Below are positions 1-5,897 of a stretch of DNA of 10,088 nucleotides, in pieces. Origin of the DNA: an uncultured Collinsella sp. (GTDB taxonomy: Bacteria > Actinomycetota > Coriobacteriia > Coriobacteriales > Coriobacteriaceae); contig CABRIF010000086.1 of NCBI GenBank assembly GCA_902470925.1, positions 1 to 10,088 of the forward strand, given 5' to 3'. Within the stretch, counting starts at the first letter, position 1. Every line of letters begins with the position of its first letter. The notes below the pieces were generated by a model. The model did no database searches. It saw only the letters and a program-made list of their open reading frames with translations, and had not been told where the DNA came from. A program made the position numbers and the translations under genes.

Positions 1-39
1 GGGGTATCGTCGGCAGCGTCAGATGTGTATAAGAGACAG
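1..39 (+). other. Illumina Nextera adapter contamination
   Basis: Bases 7-39 match the Nextera read-1 transposon adapter. They hold the 14-nt TCGTCGGCAGCGTC followed by the 19-bp Tn5 mosaic end AGATGTGTATAAGAGACAG (21-39). Bases 1-6 (GGGGTA) are probably also non-genomic, either index remnant or G-run. Genomic sequence starts at 40. The adapter creates a false ATG at 25 whose peptide MYKRQ is fused in frame to the real downstream protein. This is library-preparation sequence, not a natural transposon. Confidence 0.98.
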
Positions 40-3000
40 GCACCGCCCACGGCGCCCGCGCCCTCCGCGCCGCCCGCAGCCTCCGTCCCCTCCGCGCCCG
101 ACGTCCCCGCGGACGCCGTCGTGGTGAACGTGCGCGATTACGGCGCCTTCGCAAGCACCGGTGCCGACGCCGCTCCCGGAATCGTCCGCGCGCTCGAGGC
201 AGCCAAGCGCGCATCGGATGCCGGCAAGCCGGTTGTCGTCACGTTTCCCCAGGGCCGCTACGACATCTATCCCGACCAGGCCTTCAAGCGCACGCTCTTC
301 GTGTCGAACACCACGGGCGCCGACGCCTCGGTGGCCGAGAAGAGCATCGGCATCCTCGTCGAAGGCATGCGCAACGTCACGGTCGACGGCGGCGGCTCGC
401 AGTTCATGTTCCACGGCAAGATGACGACCTTTGCCGCCATCGAAAGCGAGAACGTCTCCTTCCGCAACTTCTCGGTGGACTTCCAGGTGCCCACGGTGGT
501 GGACGTGACCGTCGAGTCGGTTGAGGGCAACTCCGCCATCGTCTACGTGCCCGAGTGCTATACCTATCGGGTCGAGAACGGTGGGGTCACCTGGTCGAGC
601 GACGTGAGCCCCTACACCGGTGTCGCGTACTGGACCGCGCGCAACGCCATGGACTACACGCAGCGCTTCGACACGGTACGCGGCCTGACCTGGCGCGGCG
701 ACACCGCGAACAACCCGCTGTTCCGCAATTCGACCATCGCCGAGGCCGGCGCGCATCGCCTGAGGGTCACGTGGGCCAGCAAGCCCGACGAGGTGCGCCC
801 CGGCATGTGCTACCAGATGCGTCCTACCAAGCGCGACCATCCGGGTACGTTTCTCTGGAAATGCAAGGATGTGGTGCTGAGCAACCTCGATATCCGCTTC
901 CTGCACGGCTTCGGCATGGTGGGACAGTCGTCGGAGAACATCACGCTCGACGACGTGGACTTCCAGGCCGACATGACGCGCGGGCACACCACCGCCGGCT
1001 ATGCCGATTTCGTTCAGATGTCGGGGTGCAAAGGCGCCATCGAGGTGAAGAACTGCCTGTTCTCGAATCCGCACGATGATCCCATCAACGTCCACGGCAC
1101 CTACCTGCAGGTTACGCGCCGCATGGGCGACAACAAGATCGAGGTGAGCTACCAGCATCACGAGACGGCGGGTTTCCCGAGCTTCTTCGTGGGCGATGAG
1201 GTTGAGTTCTTCCGGAAAAGCGACTTGTTGCAGGCGGCGCCGGGGCGGTTTGCCGTCACGGCGGTCGACGGGCCGGACGGCCGCGGCGGCTCGATGGGGG
1301 AGGGCACAGGCAGTCTGACGAAGATCGTGCTGACCTTCGATCGGGCCCTTCCCCAGGAGGTGCAGCCAGGCAGCTGCGTGGCGGAGAACGTGACGTATAC
1401 GCCGTCGGTGAACATCCACGACAACGTGTTCAAGGAAACGCCCACGCGCGGGATCCTGGTGACCACGCGCGGGCGGGTGCGCATCGAGCACAACCGCTTT
1501 GACGGGATGGGGATGGCGGCCATCTACATCTCGAACGACAACAACAGCTGGTACGAATCGGGTCGCGTCGAGGATGTCACGATTGCCGACAACGTGTTCG
1601 AGCGCGGCGGTGCGCAGGCTATCCTCATCGACCCCACGAAGTACCCGATGAGCGGCACGCAGACGGTGCATCGCGACATCACGGTGAAGAACAACACGTT
1701 TTTCACGGCCGCCGGCGCGCAGACGTGCATGGCGGTGGACGCGAAGAGCGTGGACGGGTTGCGCATCGAGCACAATCGGATCTGGCGCGGTGACCCCGGC
1801 GTGCAGGTGCAGCTTCCCGAGGGCGCGCATGAGCTTGCGGTGGGGCAGCAGGCGCGGATGGAGGCGACGGCGACCTCGGCTGCAGTCGACGGGCAGCTGT
1901 ATTGGATGGGCTGGTGCCGCAACGTGGTGCTTGCGGGCAACGAGTACGACGGCGGTCTGAATGCGCGCCTGTCGATGGTGGGCATGCAGGCGTCGGATGT
2001 GACGGTGAGCGATGACGCCGTCAAGCTGAATGCGGATGTGAAGCTGCCGGCTGGCGATGAGGTGGTGTACGAGTCGAGCGATCCGGCGGTGCTTGCGGTG
2101 GCGCCGGATGGAACGGTGAGCGCGAAGGCGCCCGGCGAGGCGACCGTGACGATGCGGGTGCGCAGCGGTGCGCGGCTCGTGTACGGCGGGTCGCAGACGT
2201 TTGAGGTGCACGCGGCCGATGACGCGGCGGCAGATGGCGATGCGGCTGCGGCCAATGGAGCGGCGGCGGGTGGCGATGCGGCTACGGCCGATGGCGCGAC
2301 CGCCGAGACGATGGCAGCTGATGGCGCGACCGGTCTTGTGCCGGATGGCTCGGCGGTTGGCGCGACGGCGGGTGAGGGTGCCGTGGCAGCCGGCCCGGCG
2401 CGCCCTGAGGTGCGCGCGGCCGATGACGCGGCAGCGGGTGGCGATGCGACCGCCGTCGGCGATACGGCGGACGGCAGTACGGGAGCCGAAGCGGCGACCC
2501 CTGCTGCCGTGGAAGCATCTGCCCCGGATGCCGTGGCGTCCTCGGATGCGTTCCTCGCCGAGGGCTCCTCGGTGACAGGTCTCGCTGCCGGTATCGCCTT
2601 CACACCGGAGACGACCGGCTACTTTACCTCCGCCACCACGCAGGAGCGCACGGTGGCGTATCGGTTCGTTGCGCGCGACGCGGGCGCGCGCCTGGCGGCC
2701 ACCTTCAACGGTGCGGACGTCGAAGCTGCGGGCACGGCTCGTCTGGGCGCGGGCCTCAACGTGCTCGAGGTCAGGGTGACGGCCGCCGATGGCGCAACGA
2801 CGCGGACGTATCGCTTCGTCGTGCTTCGCGCGGGCGACTCCTCGACGGGACTCGCGTCGCTTGCGGTGGACGGTGATGCGGTGCCGCTCGAAGAGGGGCG
2901 CTACGCCTACACCGTGCGCAAGGATGCGCCGGCCGAGGCGGCGGTGGTCGCGCGGGCAGCCTCGGCGGCGAGCCGCGTGCTGATGAGCGCGAACGGGGCG

Positions 3001-4719
3001 GCGGTTGCCGACGGCCGCGTGCCGCTGCACGCCGGCGTCAACACCGTATCGATACTGGTCGTGCCCGAGACGGGCGCCGCGCCGACGCGCTACGAGCTCA
3101 CCGTCAAGGTCCCGCAGCCGGAAAACGCCGCGCTGGAGCAGCTCGCGCTCGACGGGGCCACGCTCGATGCGGCATTTGCCCCCGAGACGCTCGAGTATCG
3201 CGCGGTGACGGACACTTCCGACATGCAGCTCACGGCGCAGGCCCAGGAGCCGTCGGCCATCGTGGAGCTCGTGATGGGGAATGCGGTGGTCGCGCGGGGG
3301 ACGGGAAGCCTTGCCGCGCCGTTCGCGGTGCGGGCGGGGGAGACCCCGGTGCGCGTCCGCGTGACGTCGCCCGACGCATCGGTGGTGCGTACCTATACGG
3401 TTCAGGTGCTGGCGAGCGGCGAGGTGTATCTGTCCGACATGGCGTGGACGAGCGCGACGGCCGGCGACGGCCGCGCACCGGGCCGCGACGCGAGTGTGGA
3501 CGGTGCAGCCTTGAGCCTGTGGGATGGCCAGCGCGCGCAGGCGTTCAAGAAGGGCCTGGGCACACACGCGAACTCGGAGATCGTATTCGACCTGGCGGGC
3601 CGCGGGTTCACGACGTTTACCGCGCAGGTGGGCGTGGACTTCGAGACGAACGTGAAGCCGCATGAGGCGAACGTGGTGTTCGAGGTGTATGTCGATGGGC
3701 ACAAGCGCTTCGAGAGCCCGGTGATGCACACGGGCGACGCCTCCGTCTCGACGGGCGAGATCGACGTGGCCGGCGCCTCCACGCTCAAGCTCGTGGCGCG
3801 CGGGAAGGACAACATCTACAGCGCGCATGCGGATTGGGCGGATGCAAGGCTCTCCAAGCCGTTCGAGGCGCGGTGCTATGCGGTGCGGGCGGTCTCCGCC
3901 GACGAGCAGGCGGGGTCGGTGACGCTGGATGGCGTGGGCAACGACGGCACCGCGGAGGTCGCCTCGACGGTGACCGCGCACGCCGTGGCGCAGGACGGCT
4001 ATGTGTTTGCCGGCTGGTTCGACGCGGCGACTGGCGCGGCGCTGGGCGAGGAGGCGGATCGCACGTGGGTGGTTTACGCGGACGCCTCGATCGAGGCCCG
4101 TTTCACGAAGCAGCATGCCGACGGCGACCAGGGCGGCAGCGGCGGTGATTCGGATGGTTCCGACGGCGAGCACGGCAACGGCAACCAGGACAGCGGCGAC
4201 CAGGGTGGCGCCGGTGGGGATCAGGACGGCTCCGGCGACCATGGCTCCGGCAACGACGGCACGGGCGACCAGGGAGGCGGCGACCCAGGTGGTACCGGTG
4301 GAGATCATGGCGACCACGGCACCGACACCGACGGCACGGGCGACCAGGGCGGTTCGAACCACGGCACGGATGGTCACGGCTCCGGTGATCAGGGTGTCGA
4401 CAGCGGCGACCAGGGCGGCAGCGGCAGCCACGGCGTCGGCACCGACGGCGCTGGCAATGCCGGCGGCGATGGCGGCCATGGTGCAGGTGGCACTGGCGGT
4501 GCGGGCGGTAGCGCCCGTGGTGCGGGCGGGGCATCCTCGGGTGAGACCGACGCAGGCGCTGCGTCGCATGCGCGCAAGCCCGGCGCATCGACGCACGGCG
4601 CGCAAAACCTTGCGCCGACCTCGGACGCATCGACGCTGCCTCTGATGGCGCTCGGTGCCGCTGCTGCGCTGCTGCTGGCGATGGGGGCCGTCTTGCGTCT
4701 CCGTTCCCCGCGCGCTTAG
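40..4719 (+). CDS. Cell-surface GH110-type alpha-1,3-galactosidase with CBM51, 5'-truncated
   Basis: Partial gene; the start and signal peptide lie off the contig, and the ATG at 25 is adapter. Counting the codon at 40 as residue 1, 1559 residues remain. A Pro/Ala-rich linker (1-25) leads into a right-handed beta-helix (about 25-645) resembling GH110 exo-alpha-1,3-galactosidases, which remove terminal galactose from blood-group-B and alpha-Gal glycans. Asp323 and the Asp346-Asp347 pair in HDDPINVHGTY match, by spacing, the catalytic aspartates I recall for GH110. Then come BIG2 (about 650-725), an Ala/Asp/Gly linker (726-843), three cadherin-like beta-sandwiches (845-1126), NPCBM/CBM51 (1127-1275, with KGLGTHANSEIVFDL), an InlB-like repeat (1276-1357, GYVFAGWF), a Gly/Asp stalk (1360-1510) and a sorting signal. 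GH110 plus CBM51 and Ig-like domains parallels Bifidobacterium bifidum AgaBb. Substrate preference within GH110 is inferred. No neighbour shares its pathway. Confidence 0.85.
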   Translation, partial: APPTAPAPSAPPAASVPSAPDVPADAVVVNVRDYGAFASTGADAAPGIVRALEAAKRASDAGKPVVVTFPQGRYDIYPDQAFKRTLFVSNTTGADASVAEKSIGILVEGMRNVTVDGGGSQFMFHGKMTTFAAIESENVSFRNFSVDFQVPTVVDVTVESVEGNSAIVYVPECYTYRVENGGVTWSSDVSPYTGVAYWTARNAMDYTQRFDTVRGLTWRGDTANNPLFRNSTIAEAGAHRLRVTWASKPDEVRPGMCYQMRPTKRDHPGTFLWKCKDVVLSNLDIRFLHGFGMVGQSSENITLDDVDFQADMTRGHTTAGYADFVQMSGCKGAIEVKNCLFSNPHDDPINVHGTYLQVTRRMGDNKIEVSYQHHETAGFPSFFVGDEVEFFRKSDLLQAAPGRFAVTAVDGPDGRGGSMGEGTGSLTKIVLTFDRALPQEVQPGSCVAENVTYTPSVNIHDNVFKETPTRGILVTTRGRVRIEHNRFDGMGMAAIYISNDNNSWYESGRVEDVTIADNVFERGGAQAILIDPTKYPMSGTQTVHRDITVKNNTFFTAAGAQTCMAVDAKSVDGLRIEHNRIWRGDPGVQVQLPEGAHELAVGQQARMEATATSAAVDGQLYWMGWCRNVVLAGNEYDGGLNARLSMVGMQASDVTVSDDAVKLNADVKLPAGDEVVYESSDPAVLAVAPDGTVSAKAPGEATVTMRVRSGARLVYGGSQTFEVHAADDAAADGDAAAANGAAAGGDAATADGATAETMAADGATGLVPDGSAVGATAGEGAVAAGPARPEVRAADDAAAGGDATAVGDTADGSTGAEAATPAAVEASAPDAVASSDAFLAEGSSVTGLAAGIAFTPETTGYFTSATTQERTVAYRFVARDAGARLAATFNGADVEAAGTARLGAGLNVLEVRVTAADGATTRTYRFVVLRAGDSSTGLASLAVDGDAVPLEEGRYAYTVRKDAPAEAAVVARAASAASRVLMSANGAAVADGRVPLHAGVNTVSILVVPETGAAPTRYELTVKVPQPENAALEQLALDGATLDAAFAPETLEYRAVTDTSDMQLTAQAQEPSAIVELVMGNAVVARGTGSLAAPFAVRAGETPVRVRVTSPDASVVRTYTVQVLASGEVYLSDMAWTSATAGDGRAPGRDASVDGAALSLWDGQRAQAFKKGLGTHANSEIVFDLAGRGFTTFTAQVGVDFETNVKPHEANVVFEVYVDGHKRFESPVMHTGDASVSTGEIDVAGASTLKLVARGKDNIYSAHADWADARLSKPFEARCYAVRAVSADEQAGSVTLDGVGNDGTAEVASTVTAHAVAQDGYVFAGWFDAATGAALGEEADRTWVVYADASIEARFTKQHADGDQGGSGGDSDGSDGEHGNGNQDSGDQGGAGGDQDGSGDHGSGNDGTGDQGGGDPGGTGGDHGDHGTDTDGTGDQGGSNHGTDGHGSGDQGVDSGDQGGSGSHGVGTDGAGNAGGDGGHGAGGTGGAGGSARGAGGASSGETDAGAASHARKPGASTHGAQNLAPTSDASTLPLMALGAAAALLLAMGAVLRLRSPRA
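4117..4560 (+). repeat. Gly/Asp-rich stalk encoded by imperfect in-frame repeats
   Basis: This part of the surface glycosidase is almost entirely Gly, Asp, Ser, His, Asn, Gln and Thr. The peptide GDQGG or a close variant recurs, with coding copies starting at 4123, 4195, 4264, 4339, 4384 and 4405. The first four are 72, 69 and 75 bases apart, that is 23-25 codons, so the frame is always kept. Low-complexity stalks like this commonly span the cell wall and hold the catalytic domain away from the surface. Copy number could vary between strains, and short-read assembly could have collapsed or altered it. Confidence 0.75.
4609..4716 (+). other. Degenerate sortase-type sorting signal (LAPTS)
   Basis: The last 36 residues of the glycosidase read LAPTSDAS, then a hydrophobic segment of about 21 residues (4633-4695, Leu/Ala-rich), then RLRSPRA. 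This is the layout of a cell-wall sorting signal: pentapeptide, membrane segment, short basic tail. The canonical LPxTG is altered at position 2 (Ala) and at the last position (Ser for Gly). Actinobacterial LAxTG variants are known, but Ser at the final position is less usual. The tail may be a sortase substrate or a simple membrane anchor. Confidence 0.7.
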
Positions 4720-4732
4720 CATTGTTTCCGGT

Positions 4733-4921
4733 CGAGGGTTCGGCTTTCGTCCATGTACGCAACGAGGGTTCGGCTTTTGGCCATTCAGAGCGGTTTTTAG
4801 CGCCTGGATGGACAGAGGCCGAACCCTCGTTTTGTCAATGGCCAAAACCCGAACCCGGAAGTGCGACGACGGCAAAAATCCGAACCCGAGGGCCGCCGAT
4901 GGCCGGTTCGCGAACCCGGAA
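4733..4921 (+). repeat. 189-bp direct repeat, copy 1
   Basis: This block is identical, base for base on my reading, to 5898-6086 (offset 1165). It starts 14 bases after the glycosidase stop codon. Flanking bases differ on both sides: GGT before copy 1 and AAA before copy 2, then GTCGCC after copy 1 and TCGGCC after copy 2. Inside are two GGGTTCG motifs and four CGAACCC motifs at about 30-bp spacing, plus a long hairpin. It has no ORF with coding character and no transposase, so it looks like a dispersed intergenic repeat rather than an insertion sequence. Confidence 0.93.
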
Positions 4922-4947
4922 GTCGCCGGCGGCTGCAGCCCGAACCC
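4736..4947 (+). repeat. Periodic GGGTTCG/CGAACCC array, about 30-bp period
   Basis: GGGTTCG occurs at 4736 and 4766. Its reverse complement CGAACCC occurs at 4820, 4850, 4881, 4911 and 4941. Steps are 30 on the left and 30, 31, 30, 30 on the right. Between motifs the sequence is only loosely related (for example AATGGCC, CGACGACGGCAAAAA, CCGCCGATGGCC). The fifth CGAACCC (4941) lies outside the identical block and is absent from copy 2, where the matching motifs are at 5901, 5931, 5985, 6015, 6046 and 6076. The array is thus a degenerate tandem repeat with one inverted arm, longer by one unit in copy 1. Confidence 0.8.
4763..4833 (+). terminator. Long hairpin with T-run, candidate terminator of the glycosidase gene
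   Basis: CGAGGGTTCGGC (4763-4774) pairs perfectly with GCCGAACCCTCG (4818-4829), followed at once by TTTT (4830-4833). Inside the loop, CCATTCAG (4780-4787) can pair with CTGGATGG (4804-4811) with one G-T wobble, giving a compact two-stem structure. It lies 43 bases after the stop codon, a good position for an intrinsic terminator. The T-run is short and the loop long, so a repeat-borne structure with another role is possible. Confidence 0.45.
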
Positions 4948-5101
4948 GGAATTTGCAGCTGGTGACCCATACTGGCGGGCGCTGAACCGCCGATGGTCTG
5001 GTCGGGTTCTGTAACGATTGGTTGTCCCCATGCGGGCATATAGCCTTCGGCTGCATGCGGAGCAAGCATCCGTACCAGGTGGATGGTTCTTGCGGCGGAC
5101 A

Positions 5102-5110
5102 TGCTACACT
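5102..5110 (+). promoter_or_regulatory. Candidate extended -10 promoter for the DUF4160-DUF2442 operon
   Basis: TG-C-TACACT (TG at 5102, hexamer 5105-5110) fits an extended -10 element, with a start site expected near 5117, about 26 bases before the ATG. I find no good -35 hexamer at 16-18 bases upstream, which is tolerated for extended -10 promoters. Assignment is by eye only. Confidence 0.45.
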
Positions 5111-5117
5111 GTGAATG

Positions 5118-5140
5118 CAACCTGTTTCGATCGGAGGTTG
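5118..5140 (+). promoter_or_regulatory. Dyad overlapping the ribosome-binding site of the DUF4160 gene
   Basis: CAACCT (5118-5123) is the reverse complement of AGGTTG (5135-5140), with 11 bases between. The right arm overlaps the Shine-Dalgarno sequence GGAGG (5133-5137), which lies 5 bases before the ATG at 5143. If transcription starts near 5117, the hairpin would be at the very 5' end of the mRNA and could limit translation. It could also be an operator for autoregulation. A six-base dyad can arise by chance. Confidence 0.35.
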
Positions 5141-5142
5141 AA

Positions 5143-5400
5143 ATGCCGTCCATTAGTATGTTCTATGGGATCGTCATCACGATGCACTGGGTTGATCACC
5201 AGCCTCCTCACTTTCACGCGCGGTATGGCGAGCATAAGGCCTCGTTTGCCCTGTCTGGCGAGCTCATGGTCGGCTCCATGCCTTCCAAGCAGACGAAGCT
5301 CATCGCCGCGTGGGCGGTGATTCATCGTGATGAGCTGGCGGCAAATTGGGAGCTTGCGCGCGAGTGTGAACAGCTCTATAGCATTGAACCGTTGCGTTAG
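5143..5400 (+). CDS. DUF4160 family protein, putative toxin-antitoxin component
   Basis: 85 residues, the usual size for DUF4160. The start at 5143 gives MPSISMFYGI, matching the family's typical N-terminus (MPTI-type followed by FYGI), and has GGAGG 5 bases upstream. An in-frame ATG at 5083 would add 20 residues unlike the family and precede the likely promoter. Family hallmarks seen are the DHQPPHFHARYGEHKA segment (residues 18-33), the charged LIAAWAVIHRDEL helix and NWELAR near the C-terminus (68-73). Biochemical function is unknown. The family is often encoded beside a DUF2442 protein, as here, and such pairs are regarded as candidate toxin-antitoxin modules. There is no signal peptide or membrane segment, so it is presumably cytosolic. 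Which partner would be toxic cannot be told from the sequence. Confidence 0.88.
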   Translation: MPSISMFYGIVITMHWVDHQPPHFHARYGEHKASFALSGELMVGSMPSKQTKLIAAWAVIHRDELAANWELARECEQLYSIEPLR

Positions 5401-5411
5401 GAGGTGTCCCT

Positions 5412-5666
5412 ATGAGTGCGGCGATGACGCCTGGGCCAATCGTGGACGTTGAAAGCGTGTCTCCTCTGCCAGACTATTGCGTTTCGCTCGTTTTTGAAGA
5501 TGGCAAAACCGGTGTGTATGATGTTGCGCCGCTGTTGGACAAAGGTGTTTTTCGAGCGTTGAGAAATCCTGCGGTGTTCAATGCTGTGCATGTTGCATAT
5601 GGAACGGTCGCATGGCCGGGGGAGATCGATATCGCTCCGGAAGAGCTGTATGAGAACTGCAGATAG
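5412..5666 (+). CDS. DUF2442 family protein, partner of the DUF4160 protein
   Basis: 84 residues. The body matches DUF2442: VESVSPLPDYCVSLVFEDGKTGVYDVAPLL leads into LLDKGVFRALRNPAVFNAV, then AYGTVAWPGEIDIAPEELYE close to the C-terminus (residues are in these family segments in this order, about 14-82). The start at 5412 is supported by AGGAGGTG (5399-5406), which overlaps the TAG stop of the DUF4160 gene, so the two are almost certainly cotranscribed and translationally coupled across an 11-base gap. An ATG at 5424 would fit the family's shorter N-terminus but has no good ribosome-binding site. The family has no firmly established activity, and a toxin-antitoxin role is inferred from the partnership. 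Both genes look less GC-biased than the flanking loci, which may mean later acquisition. Confidence 0.87.
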   Translation: MSAAMTPGPIVDVESVSPLPDYCVSLVFEDGKTGVYDVAPLLDKGVFRALRNPAVFNAVHVAYGTVAWPGEIDIAPEELYENCR

Positions 5667-5897
5667 CGACAGATGGCCCGCTTGTTCAGAGACGGTCTCG
5701 TCTCACAATAAGGCGGTGTCGGTCTTTTGAGCTGCGCGCTAACGGTCGTGCGTACGGGAAGCGAATCTCGCTTGTCGTCCCGGGCCCAGGTTTGTAAACC
5801 TCGGCCGGGACCAGCCTGTTCAAGCTCAGGTTCATAGATGCAGACATGCTTGTCCGGGCGTGCGTCCCTATATGCCTACAGCCTGGTCATTCGAAAA
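5667..5897. other. Gene-free, hairpin-rich intergenic stretch
   Basis: I see no credible gene on either strand between the DUF2442 stop and repeat copy 2. The stretch holds GAGAC/GTCTC inverted pairs at 5689-5704, a TTTT at 5724-5727 and the two adjacent hairpins listed separately at 5759-5811. Nothing in it matches a tRNA, a small SRP RNA or a riboswitch that I can recognise. No strong terminator with a clear T-run follows the DUF2442 gene before the repeat. Confidence 0.6.
5759..5811. other. Two adjacent hairpins, possible structured RNA
   Basis: Hairpin 1 is AAGCGA-ATC-TCGCTT (5759-5773), a perfect six-base stem. Three bases later, hairpin 2 spans 5777-5811. GTCCCGG plus CC pairs with GGCCGGGAC around one bulged G, then a C/C mismatch, then AGGTT pairs with AACCT around a TGTA loop. 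The combined stem is about 14 base pairs. Neither strand has a T-run right after it, so a standard intrinsic terminator is unlikely. It could be a processed small RNA, a transcript-end stabiliser or a protein-binding dyad. Confidence 0.45.

Larger units (their letters stand above)
4922..5142 (+). other. Intergenic region upstream of the DUF4160 gene
   Basis: No gene is supported here; open frames crossing it are not conserved in character and share the repeat. Apart from the last repeat unit (4941-4950), it holds a short hairpin GGCGG/CCGCC (4975-4991) and a better one at 5036-5058, where GCAT-AT-AGCC pairs with GGCT-GC-ATGC around TTC. The right end holds the promoter-like sequence and ribosome-binding site of the next operon. 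Confidence 0.6.

Noticed and set aside
1524..2603. A 359-codon minus-strand Ala/Ser-rich open frame within the glycosidase gene
   Set aside because: It is antisense to the Ala/Gly/Asp linker; the composition follows from the linker codons.
4736..4947. CRISPR-like array, from repeats at 30-base spacing
   Set aside because: The conserved core is only seven or so bases, the spacers are short and partly alike, the orientation flips within the array, and there are no cas genes.
4655..5014. Small open frames across both 189-bp repeats that share peptides such as GFGFRP and KNPNPR
   Set aside because: The repeat is open in several frames on both strands, the frames start or end outside the repeat in unrelated sequence, and none has a sensible ribosome-binding site. 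The shared peptides simply reflect identical DNA.
19..5031. A 1670-codon open frame on the minus strand opposite the glycosidase gene
   Set aside because: It is a shadow of a GC-rich gene whose codon bias removes stops on the opposite strand. Its product is Arg/His/Ala-rich with no domain, and its end is read from the Nextera adapter.
5667..5897. tRNA, SRP RNA or riboswitch in the gene-free stretch
   Set aside because: The stems do not form a cloverleaf, no SRP tetraloop motif is present, and it follows rather than precedes a gene on either strand.
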